Source: Glandiceps talaboti (lineage: Eukaryota; Hemichordata; Enteropneusta; Spengelidae). From it: a stretch of DNA of 64,000 nucleotides. Location: assembly GCF_964340395.1 (NCBI RefSeq), contig NC_135558.1:3886501-3950500 (forward strand). Direction: 5' to 3'. The translations under genes and the position numbers were made by a program. This document shows, piece by piece, positions 47,901-58,600 of the stretch. The notes under the pieces were generated by a model, which saw nothing but the letters and a program-made list of their open reading frames with translations, did no database searches and had not been told where the DNA came from. Numbering within the stretch: the first letter of the stretch is position 1; each line of letters starts with the position of its first letter.

Positions 47901-50038
47901 GATTTTAAAGAGAGACTACCGTCTATGTTGACATCCAGGCTAGATAGGACAGTCTTCACAAAGCAAATACCCCATAAATTTAAATATTCTGTTATGAATG
48001 CTAACTTTATGTACCTTTGTCTTCAGTTGCACTCTCACATTTTTGTATCACGTCTCAAGAAAGTAACCAACACATTAACGTTATCTTGCGAAATGTTAAA
48101 ATCAAACTCCTCCTTATTAATCACATGTTGTGTCTATGGTTGATAAGAAGGAGCTTACTTCTCAAATTTGACTTTAACCTTGAAGGTCAAGGGCAGATCA
48201 AATAGTTGGAATGGAAGCAGAGACTGGGTCAACTGTTGATGGAAATGATACATGTGCCTGATACTTTTGGCAACAGCGTTGGAAAATATCAATATATTAT
48301 ATATTTACAAAGTCTGGACAAAATTTAGCGATGCGAGTTATGCATATGTAATGTTGAGTCTCCTATTGGAAAACTTTGCAGTGGAAAACTTCAATGGTAA
48401 TTTGTAATTAAATCATGGCATGTATTGCTGTGGTAAATCAGTAGACATGTAAATACACACATACTTGGTTTCTAGTTCTTTTTCTAAGGCCTGCCCTTTC
48501 TTCTTAGCCATTTGTTCTTCGATGTATTTCATCCTGAAACAGAGATCAACACAAGAGTTTAATTTGACACATAAATTTAATGTAAGTGAAGCTGTGTTTG
48601 TAATACAGGAGATAAATTGACAGGTAAGTAAATGAACATACCGTATACATACACATCATCAAATTTCTGCTGTGACAATAGACCCTACACTATAGAACCT
48701 GGTGGAGGGTCTATGATAGCATAAATGATTGTCTCCACATTTGCATATCATTAGCATACAGGTATGCAATAATATTTTCAATATTACTCTACGGTGTAAA
48801 TACCATTAGTATGTGTGTACCCGGTGCACATAATCTCTGGTTACCGGGTACATATGTAATAATTGATAGTAGGACGGAAGAAGTGAAAGGTTAATTCACA
48901 AATACATGGGCTTCCTTAAATTACAAACTTTTTCTAGTGATCGAAAATATGCTTCCACAGCCATTTAGACTGTAGATGACAAGTCATGTACTTCAATAAT
49001 TTCTTACTTACATGTCAGCGTCTTCATCTCTTCTGTTTGTCTCAGCAGCAAAGGTGCTTCCCATATCAACCACATCTCTATCCTGGTCTTCTTCTGACCT
49101 GCAGAAAACGTATATGTCAATCATTACAGTTAGTGAGAAATAAAAACTTATCAACCATGACTTCTATAATTAATCGGTTATGTGCCAAATCATGGCAACA
49201 AAAAGTTCAATTACTGTAGATTTTTGTTACATCATCTTCTGTTTACTTTCAATGGGTTCATTGTTGATATTTACAGTTGTTTGACTGAGTGATAGAAAGA
49301 GTTTATTCTGAACAAGAGAATGATCCCATCTAAACCATACACTTCACTGATAAGATAACACTAATGCAAGAACCTGGGATTGAACGTTTGGGCTTTAAAA
49401 GCCAACATCAGATAATGATTTCACTTTGGAGTTTGGGTATTAGAAAAAATATGGATAGAAAAATACTTGTCTGTCAAAGAAACTTAAAATGTTGGTCTCC
49501 AACAACATAGTGATTATATCTACCAAGAGGCTGCCCATTATCACTCCACTGATAAGAAAACATTAGTGTGAGAACCTGGGATTCAGACATGGGGGTTTAA
49601 CTGTCGGCCATCTTGTTTTACAGTAAACATTCTACAATCCTTACCTGTCTCTATTTCTGTCTTTCACTTTCTTCATATCAATCAATCCTCCAGTTTTGAG
49701 TTTAAATGGATCATTCTGTAACCATAACACATAGTTTCAGAGTTACTATTTCATATAAATTGATAATGTAAACTCACAGATAGTTTTCAATATGCCTATT
49801 CTGTAAGTGAGAGATTTTTCTCACCATGGAGGTGTGTACTTATCACATACATCACTCTCCAGTTACAGGTAATATTTAATGCTATGTAAAGCTTTGAATG
49901 TTATTTTGACGTTTGATCTTTGACCTTTGAGTAATTTCCATATGTATTCTAATTTAGAGTACAGAAATTAATGAAAACAAGACAAAGGCAAATCAAGCAA
50001 AAACTTGATAAACAAAGAAAGGAGGGGTGTGCCTCTGT

Positions 50039-50090
<52 letters not shown>

Positions 50091-51949
50091 CATTAAACTA
50101 GTAACATTTGTGAAGTAAATAACTTAGTAATTTCTTACTGTTGTTAATTCTTCTGCCTTTGAAATCTTCTGCCCATAGGCTAATCCCAATGCACTGTAAA
50201 ACAAAAGTGTTCATATTATGGCTAGCCTACTGTACTAAAAGTAGACTGAAACGTCAGCCGTTGGGGGCACTCTTCTCATCCCTTTCCACAAACGACTAAG
50301 GGGGAACTGTGTGATTGCTGTTCTGCAACAAAATGTTGTTGCCTCCAATCATATCACTCTTTTCAGTTTACTGACAGTTACATTCTGCATGTTCCCACCT
50401 ACACTGAACATAGTGTGCCCTGATCAAAACTGATAAGACAGTCAGTGTGGTAGATAGCTGAGTGAATTCACCCAGCGCTCTCGTGTGGCTTGGGATAACC
50501 TATAGTATTGTGTCAGATGTATGTAACGAATCCTCACAAAAGAACAAACAACAGTAAATGTAACAGCCAAACAGAAATTGCGATGTGTACACTACATCAG
50601 ATTGCTACTTACCTAACTCCAACTTGTCTTTTCCTAAATTTTTGTGCTTCTTTTGTTTCTAGTAAAACAGCTCTAGAATCAAACAAAACAAAAATATTAT
50701 ACACTGTGATAAAATTCACATTGACAGTCTTTGTGGTTCACCATACCTATTAATTCCCATCAACAGATTTATTTGTCATATTATGTTCACATAAAATATA
50801 GTATTTTACATAAGTTTGGTTCACATGGTGATATTATATTCTTGACAGTCAAAGTTGCCACACTATAAGTTGGGAAGAACATTGTCTGCATTATATGGGA
50901 TTACACAGTCACTACTGTAACCATAGACAGTGGAGGTCTCCCCTCCACTGTCTATGCTGTAACTAAGTATTACCACAGACAAGTAAGAAATTTCTTACTT
51001 GTCTGTGGAATTACGTTGTATTATTATTGTAAAATGTAAACTCTCTATAAGTTCAACTGGAACTTTATTTGTGGCCTTCCAGTCAATGTATAACTCAAAT
51101 GTCTTCTATTTTCAGCCAAGTATTAAGGTGACAAATTATACTGTTTGCCTGATAAGTGAAACAAATATGTCACAAAAATAAACGGGCTTTAGTCAAATTA
51201 GTGTAGTCCCAAACGTTTATTACTGTGGACATAAAAGTGTCTTGGGCAGTCAAATTTGTGTAGTCCCAAACAGTTATTAGTGTACTGTGAACATGTAAAA
51301 GTGTCTTAGGCAGTCCAATTTGTGTAAACCAATACAAAGTACATCATTACGTTGAGCTATTCTGTGACAGAAAACAACACAATAATCAATTTCTGGATCA
51401 AATTATTAGGATTTTATCATTCAATCATGCAACCAAATAAAATAAATAAATAAATCGATCGATCAATCAATTACATGCTCGCTTCACCCTGTGTTTTGGA
51501 TCTACTATGGATCACAATATGGGTCTACCAAGTACCCTAGCTCGGAGTCCGTTAGTCCTGCTTGTAGATGGTGCATGGGTCTAGATTACTCAATCAATCA
51601 ATCTTTATTGCATAAATGCCATAGCAAGCATGGTAAAGCACACAAAAATAACATACAGAAATAAAGTGAATACAATACAGTCATAACTGACATGACCCTC
51701 AACTAGAAGGAAGGGACGACTTATAACTCCGTATCATGTCAATATGGACTAGGATCCTAGGAGTCTGTGTTTTGTTACAATGTGTGTTGATTTGGTGTCA
51801 AACGATCGAAAAGATGTATTTTGTCCATTTTATATCTAAATGACGCAAACACAATGTTTTTACCTAACATCCTCTGTAGCAGCATCTTCCTCTTCGGAAT
51901 CACTCGATTCTTGCCGGCGACGAAATTGTTTCCTTTTACTGAACGCCAT
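44921..51949 (-). CDS. C9orf78: C9orf78/TLS1 family splicing-associated protein
   Basis: Ten exons on minus, all GT-AG and in frame, giving 294 residues (human 289): 51949-51864, 50672-50613, 50193-50139, 49715-49645, 49098-49012, 48533-48465, 47819-47682, 46981-46851, 45739-45650 and 45018-44921. Matches to human C9orf78 run end to end: FRRRQESSDSEEE, NDPFKLKTGGLIDMKK, FAAETNRRDEDADMMKYIE, LLYELPDRLRV, EEMLSNQMLSGIPEIDLGID, AKIKNIEATEDAK, NMAVNYVQHAR and the C-terminal KATDDFHYERFKKALRRY. The family binds the U5 snRNP helicase BRR2 and affects splice-site choice; the yeast relative Tls1 acts in splicing and telomere silencing. The protein is charged and largely disordered, with no membrane segment. 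The start codon lies in a YY1-like AACATGGCG, and an ETS-type CCGGAAGT sits about 20 bases upstream, as in housekeeping promoters. Confidence 0.96.
45840..45992. repeat. (CATT)n/(CATC)n microsatellite in C9orf78 intron
   Basis: TGATTGATTGATT passes into CATTCATCCATCCATC and CATTCATTCATT units. A separate direct repeat (GTATAGTATAGTATT with CATTTCATTG) occurs at 45336-45378 and 45489-45524. Confidence 0.95.
46585..46890 (-). repeat. Tandem copies of the C9orf78 exon 8 end and splice donor
   Basis: The true exon 8 end and donor lie at 46851 (plus-strand TTACTTACATCTGGCATG, then TAACAGCCATGTTAGC). Three degenerate copies follow in the next intron at about 46751-46812, 46681-46738 and 46590-46650. 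Each has CTTAC(ATCT)GGCATTCTGTTC and CAAAGTTGAC with GATGTTA. Between copies is ATATAAATTTACATATTTT. At least two copies keep an intact GTAAG donor. Confidence 0.85.
50041..50090. repeat. (TCAA)n microsatellite
   Basis: Twelve uninterrupted TCAA units in C9orf78 intron 3. Such tails often mark the 3' end of a minus-strand LINE, but no body was identified. Confidence 0.95.
50922..51008. repeat. Two adjacent perfect hairpins
   Basis: CATAGACAGTGGAGG pairs with CCTCCACTGTCTATG around five bases. Seventeen bases later, CCACAGACAAGTAAGAAA meets TTTCTTACTTGTCTGTGG with no spacer, a 36-base perfect palindrome. A diverged tandem repeat of about 70 bases (GTGTAGTCCCAAAC, GTGTCTTGGGCAGTC) follows at 51190-51330. 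Confidence 0.9.
51455..51700 (-). mobile_element. Probable LINE 3' tail
   Basis: On minus the sequence reads GGCATTTATGCAATAAAG followed by (ATTG)n, the usual end of CR1/L2-type LINEs. Plus-strand TCAATCAATCAATC marks the tail at 51590-51604, and a second TCAA tract lies at 51460. No reverse transcriptase sequence is visible here. Confidence 0.45.
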
Positions 51950-51967
51950 GTTTGTGTTCATGAATCA

Positions 51968-51976
51968 ACTTCCGGT
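51968..51976 (-). promoter_or_regulatory. ETS-type site in the C9orf78 promoter
   Basis: ACCGGAAGT on minus, about 20 bases before the C9orf78 ATG. CCGGAAGT is the strong ETS/GABP core of housekeeping promoters. No TATA box was seen. Confidence 0.45.
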
Positions 51977-52639
51977 AATAATCTTGACTTGTCGTTGTGG
52001 GCGCTACACTACTGCCCAGCCTCTTGCCGCTGAGGGCATACCCCCTGGTTAATTAAATTCGTTAGTGGTCCGAGGTATCAACCAACCGAGAATAGAAGAA
52101 ACCACCAAACCTGGTACGGGCACAGACATGGACTGTGATAACACTGTACAAGCCTTATCGTAATCAAAATGTAGCGTTTATAATCGATTCTATGTATCTT
52201 TCTATAAAATTGACAAACGGATTGTATGTTAAGAAGAATCGATATTTGTCAAGTCATTAGTAAATGTATCAAAAATCAATAAAATATTATCCATGTACAG
52301 TTTTAATGGCAACTGGGCATCTGTTTGTAGTAAACAGTGAGCGAGGACCGGTGTCCCCTCTGAGGCCTAATTGCAAACTAGTGAATGAAATTATGGTCGA
52401 GTGAGAAACAGAGATATATGACTTTTTGTCTGTCCTGCAAATATCTAGCTTCTTTACTTTACTATATTAAAAACTACATTGTTGCAATAATGTTGACAAT
52501 TACTTCAAAAAAGCAACTATACCTCCTATTTTCCATAAGTACCCCAACGATCAAGCTTGGTCATCAACTACTACAAATCCTTCACTTCTACAAGTAAGTT
52601 TATGCAATCTTACATGTAACAATCCTTAGAGGAAACATT

Positions 52640-53156
52640 GGTGAGGGCTGACCGCACAATGTCACACAGGCTCAAAAAACGAACCATTCATGTAGGGGGG
52701 AGGAGGTCTGGCATCAATGCCATTGTTGAACTTCATTTTCACACTTCTAACCAAATTTCAAAAACTTTCACACCTTCAATGATAACAGGTTTTGTATGTA
52801 CTACTGAGATGTTGACAAATTGATTAAAATTTACTTCTAATATAAGTATACTGGGTTTCCAGTGATATTTTAATGTGCTTACCATCATGTTTTTTATATT
52901 GTGTCGATCGTAGTGGTGTGGCCACTACAATTTTTATCATGGTTTACATCACATACTGAAGCACTATCCTTATAGGGACAGGGACAATCACACAATGTCA
53001 CTCAAGCTCAATAAACAAACTTCATTCATATAAACATGTTGATGTTGCACTTGTGAACACTCATTTAGGGGGGGAGGGGGAGGGGGTTTTGGCCTAAAAG
53101 AATGAAGTTTGTTTATTGAGCTTGGGTGACATTGTGCGATTGTCCCTATAAGGATA
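52640..53156. mobile_element. MITE-like foldback and a partial second copy
   Basis: The complete unit is about 52966-53156. ATCCTTATAGGGACA, CACACAATGTCACTCAAGCT and CAATAAACAAACTTCATT are mirrored by AATGAAGTTTGTTTATTGAG and TGTCCCTATAAGGAT around a poly-G core. Partial copies lie at 52645-52700 and 56300-56350. There is no coding capacity. Confidence 0.8.
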
Positions 53157-53287
53157 ATGTGTCAGTCAAAGAGGTGATGTCATTGGCCAGCTGAACCCGG
53201 ACCCATTCTATATAAAGTTGGTAAGAAATAGAAAGACCAATAATATCTTTGTAGTTTATCATGACATATGTTTTATTCCAATAACCA

Positions 53288-53357
53288 TAGACCCTTCACC
53301 CTGCGTTCTGACATTCTCCCTAAGGTGAGGGTTGATGTCAATGGGTGGAGGGTCTAT
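53288..53357. repeat. CATAGACCC-type hairpin
   Basis: CATAGACCCTTCACCC faces GGGTGGAGGGTCTATG, with CCCTAAGGTGAGGG in the loop. Related hairpins are at 48683-48716 (ATAGACCCTACACT against GGAGGGTCTAT) and 58285-58315. This is a small dispersed foldback family. Confidence 0.8.
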
Positions 53358-53539
53358 GTAATAACATAATAATGTTATAACACATTTTATATAGCACTTT
53401 AGATTTATTACCCCTGACATGAACCTTTAGTTGTAAAACAGCCCTTTCTTTATACTTTCTCAACTCCCAGGAGAGCATACAATCCATTGCTGCCTTTATT
53501 AACACATAGAATTAGGATAAAAGTATTCACATTGCAACC

Positions 53540-53700
53540 GCTATCCTACCAGGTCCCCAATTATAAAGCTGGGTTGACTAGGGCATAATTGTGGTTCAAA
53601 TCTTGCCCAAGGACTTAAGCAAAAATGACAGCGGTGAGGTTCAAACCTGCAACCTTCAGATTCCAAGCAGGCCACACTAACCCTTTGACCATCATGCTTT
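53540..53700 (-). mobile_element. tRNA-derived SINE, copy 2
   Basis: It matches the copy at 9060-9235 over nearly its whole length. On minus: ATGATGGTCAAAGGGTTAG (box A), GCAGGTTTGAACCTC (box B), then GCAAGATTTGAACCAC, AGTCAACCCAGC and GACCTGGTAGGATAG. It lies just beyond the 3' end of GEMIN4. Confidence 0.7.
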
Positions 53701-53862
53701 GTGATATCAAGGTCAGTTCCTTTTACATCAATATTTCTGTATAGTATGTTTGAGATCTAACTTTACTAGTATTAGTAAGTCCTCCATGACTTATACAGCT
53801 ACTTCTGAGATGAAAATTTTCACAATGTCAAGACCATTTCAATCTCATGATCACTACTATGT

Positions 53863-55562
53863 TCAATTTTTTAGTTTCTGGAACAGTCTTTTCCTATGCT
53901 CACACTCGGGAACCAGGTTTATTGCTGACACCAAAACTGTGTTCTGATTGGTTGTTTGACCCCATCCTGTCTTTTGATTGGCTTGAATCATATTCAATAG
54001 CTCCAATGCGAGGACAAAGACTTGGTCTGTGACGTCTTCTGGGACAGTAGACAGCACTTGACAACTGTGGCAGAAGAACTGATTTATGATAAACTCTGTA
54101 GACGATGTCCCTGGTGTAATATCTTGTGTCAAATCCTGTGAAATATGTAAGCATATCATAAAAGTCATTCACATTCTAGTTAAGCCATGGAAGGACTTTG
54201 TAGCTGTAATTATATTGAATTTTATTATATGTGGGTCTTTCAACACCAGACACTGTAAAATCATATTTATCTGAACAGAAGACTTTTTCATTAAATTGAC
54301 GTTGGATAACTTTTTAGTATCAAAAGCACACACTCACACTGTGTGTGCTGATGTACCTACTACACGGTCGCAGCCTCTTCTGTTTTGGGGTTTTGGTCGG
54401 TTGTAGCCATGACACTGTTTAGCCAACAACCGACCTAGCCATTGTAATTTCCAAAGATTGAGTTGTTCATCAACCTATTGCAATGCAATGCAATGACTAT
54501 ATCTCCAAATGCTATAAAATAAGTATTTCAGCAATGAAAGAACCTCAGTTTAGAAGTTTTTCACATGCTGTTGCAACCACGACAGACCACAACCACAAAA
54601 CTAAAGTGGCTACATCCTCCCCAGAGAAAGCACGCCACCAGTGGTGATACATTTCGTAATAGTGCTTTTGTTTGCTACGTGCAGTCACTGTTTACATACA
54701 AGTCTAATGTTTATGGTTTGCTTTGACTGATATATGGTTAATTTTGAATGACTGCAGTTAATTTGTCAACAGTCTGTCACCAAGGAAGAGTGAACAGATC
54801 AACTTGATGTTCATACCTTGATGGTAGCTGCATACAATTTTGTTACATGTCGCCATAGCGATAATGATGTCCATTGCACACAGGATGAATCAGACAGGCT
54901 GTGTAACAGTGAAGTAAGTAATTGACACGTTGATAGTGGAATCACACAATCTGACAAAGATAACAAAACTGAGTAATTAGTATGACATATGGTAATATAG
55001 AGTAACAGATGCAGTATAGAAGAGGCTACCCATCTGCAATGGTAAAATACACAATCAGAGGTCCATGGTCCATTGATAACAAATCATTAATGATCAAAAA
55101 TATAAAAAGCTAATGGTTGGTAGATCAAACGATTTACACAGGTTATAGAACACAAACAGTATAAAGTTTTTAGCATTGAGCTTTCCATCTGTTTTGATAG
55201 ACGATCCTCATCAGAAAGACAAATTCCATATTTATAGCTGACCACTAGACAGATTGAAAGCTCAGTGCTAAAAGAAAACTTTGAACAACTTGTGTGTTAT
55301 AACCTGTGTAAATCATATTATCAAATTTGCATCAGTTGACAATAATTAGATATTTGGTCCCCAATCCTTCCATTCATTACCATGTAGCTTTGCTCTTGGT
55401 GGATTCTCTATTCAATCATTTGCTACATACACACATGCGCACACACGTGCACACACAGACACAGACACACAGACAGACACACATAGACACACACACACAC
55501 ACACACACCATACACACACACACACACACAAAGACACAGCCACAGACACACAGACAGACACA

Positions 55563-55634
<72 letters not shown>

Positions 55635-58600
55635 TGCATGTAACCAGTTACAAGACAACCAAAACAAATAATCTGTCAGTCTACTCCCACACTAATAATC
55701 AAAACAGAGAAGTTTGGATTATTATGACAGACATTGCAAGCAAGCTTTAACTAACATAAATCTCACCTTGAAAGGAAAAAAATGGAAGCTGTTTGATGAA
55801 CTTTGTACCATATGGAACCTCAAGTATCCCATCATGCATCAGTTGCTGCATTACATGAATGACTCTGCGCCACTCCATCCAAGTGCATTGTGGGAGGACT
55901 TGAACCATTGCAATCAATGTTATTTTGAACAGGTTATGTATCATCAAAGTTTCCTTCATCAGATACTGTAAATGATAGAAAATAGGTCTCAGATTTGCTA
56001 GTGGAATTAAGACAAATATGGAGCTACTGAATATACTGGGTAGGTAATGTCTAAAGAAATCAGATTGATATGAGCATGTAGTTAACATATCAATTTTGCA
56101 TGTTTATTTAGCCATGTTTTCCAGCTATCTCTTACTGGTTAGTAGTGGGGGGGGGGGGGGTAATAGATATGATATGTCTGCATGCATGCCTGTGAGCCTA
56201 TTAATCCATTCTTCCAACATTCTATCCTTCCAGCCCTTCATTCATCAATGTATCTATATTGATTACCTCAACAATCCATCCCAGGGAGAGGGGACTTTGT
56301 CCTAAATGAACGAAGTTTGTTTACTGAGCTTGTATGACATTGTGTGATCACCCCTAGAGTTGTATCAGGTAGTATTAGCAAATGGTTCATTCAACATACA
56401 TGTACAAGCAGGGAAAATGTTGACTTGCCTTGAGTATTGTGGATGACATCTCTGTAGATATTCTACAGCACTGTAGTAAAGTTACAACTGCACTAGATAG
56501 TTGGTTTTTATCTGAAAAGAAAACATTTGCTGTCAGTGTATCAAGCAAAGGGGGTGGGGGTGGGGACTCCATGGGTAATCATACAGGGAGGCTCCAGGTG
56601 GGGGTGGGGGACTCCATGGGTAATAATACAGGGAGGCTCCAGGTGTGGGTGGGGGACTCCATGGGTAATCATACAGGGAGGCTCCACACAGACCTCCAAA
56701 CCTAAATGCTATCATGCCATATTTTATGAAATAAGGAGATGCTTTCTCATAACAAAGTCTAACATCTGGTATATTCTGACATGGCCCTGAATTTGTTTGT
56801 TATATTGGTTGTGGTATGGTTTTGGAACCCTAGTCTAATATGAAATGCAAAAGATAGTTACAATTTCAATTACCTGATGTATACTGCTGTTTGTAGTTGT
56901 CCAGTGGCTGCCACTCAGTTTGTGGCAAATCACAGATAGAAAACAATTGACTAGGAACACTCTGAAAAAGGGAAAATTGTTTTTATTTTAGTACCATTTG
57001 GGATAAAATTCTCAGTTTAAAAAAATAATTGCAAACTTTTTGTTATGGTTCTAGAACCTAGTAAGTGGGAAATTTGGTCAGAGTTTACAATTGCCTGAGT
57101 TCTCATATATGTTTGGGAAAATTCCTAGAAATGTCGGAATTCATGAAGATCACATGCATTCAAACTTGTTGTATAAAACACCTGACTGGAGATTTGTTTT
57201 TGTTAAAGGTCCACTTTGGACAATGATTAATATTAAGGTGTGAAAAACAGGTGTTTGTCAGAGCTATAGAAAAAATTTATCTAGAACAAAAGAATGGTCC
57301 CAAATAATCCAATGGCTCTACTGATAAGATAACACTAATGTGAGAACCTGAGATTGAAACCCTGGCCTTTAACTGATAAGATAACACTAATGTGAGAACC
57401 TGAGATTGAATCATGGCTCTTTATGAGTGATTGGATAAAATATAACCAAGTTTCCATGTATTTAAAGAATGTTCCCAACCTTTTGTTATGATACAAAATA
57501 TTGAGATCTATGCAAGTTTTAACAGCTTTCCTGTCTCCATTACAGGGGTTCCTATTAAAGCCACAAGCTGATATTTGTAGTTATTTATGTTCTTACTTGT
57601 TTGAATCCAATACCAGTGTGTTGAAGGAAGGAGACAAAGTGAAGTGGAATGGTCCAATGCATAGTTTGAATTCTACTGAGTAGCCAGTACACACCAGTAT
57701 TATCAACAAAACCTTTAACAAATGAAAATATGAAAGTAGTATTAACATCCAGTGCACAAATAGACTATAAGACACGTCGTGTTTTTCAGCCCTATCTGAC
57801 GACGTGATTGATAGTTGATAGTATGACACGAATGTCGTATTAACATCCATAATGTTGTATTAACACCTTGCACACTCAGACTTGTGGAAATATTATTTCA
57901 AATCAGTATCTAAAGCTGCTGTCACAAATTTAGATAAATATTTCCACTGCCTATTTTGAGACATGCTAAACAAGAGTGATTGATACAGAGCATGTTTGTA
58001 CTTTCATCATTGAGTTCTATTTTTATATTGTCCTATGATCTCATATCATCACAGTATATTCTCTTACACAGTCTTATTACGTTAGGATACACTAGCTCCA
58101 AATCCATCTGCTTGTGATAAATAGTTATTGTTTGAAACATTAAAAGTGACCTTTATATCTTAGTGGAATGTTTCACCAATGTTTTTTCTACACCTCTTTT
58201 AATATAGCCGTAGCAGCATTTATTCACTTGTATATGCAAATTCTATGCAGTGCCATGTGGAAGTGGATTGACATTCACCTAAGACACAGACCCTACATCC
58301 TTTTGTGTAGGATCTATACCTAAGGTGAGAGTATGACAATCGCCCCATCAGTATTTTTATTATATGATATATCGATAGAATATATAAGAGTTCCCCAGTC
58401 AATTTACCAGGGTTCTCCACTAATATTTTGGTACAATGTATATGAAACTGTGCTAGTTATACAAGATTCCCTCTGTCAATTACAGGGTTTCCCAGCCCTT
58501 AGGAAAAAACACTCTTGATTTTTGTATATACTAGTAGTAGAGTGTCATCAATGCTGAGTAACTATCTCACGATGTCTACAACTTACAAGCTAAGAATGAT

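Noticed and set aside
50247-50258. GAAACGTC word as another hammerhead
   Set aside because: There is no CTGANGA block upstream. The nearby CTACT-AGTAG helix is not joined to it in hammerhead order.
53900-54172. 90-codon minus frame overlapping GEMIN4 last exon
   Set aside because: It is a shadow frame. The frame with FFCHSCQ and RKRLFQKLKN matches GEMIN4 and is phase-consistent with the preceding exon.
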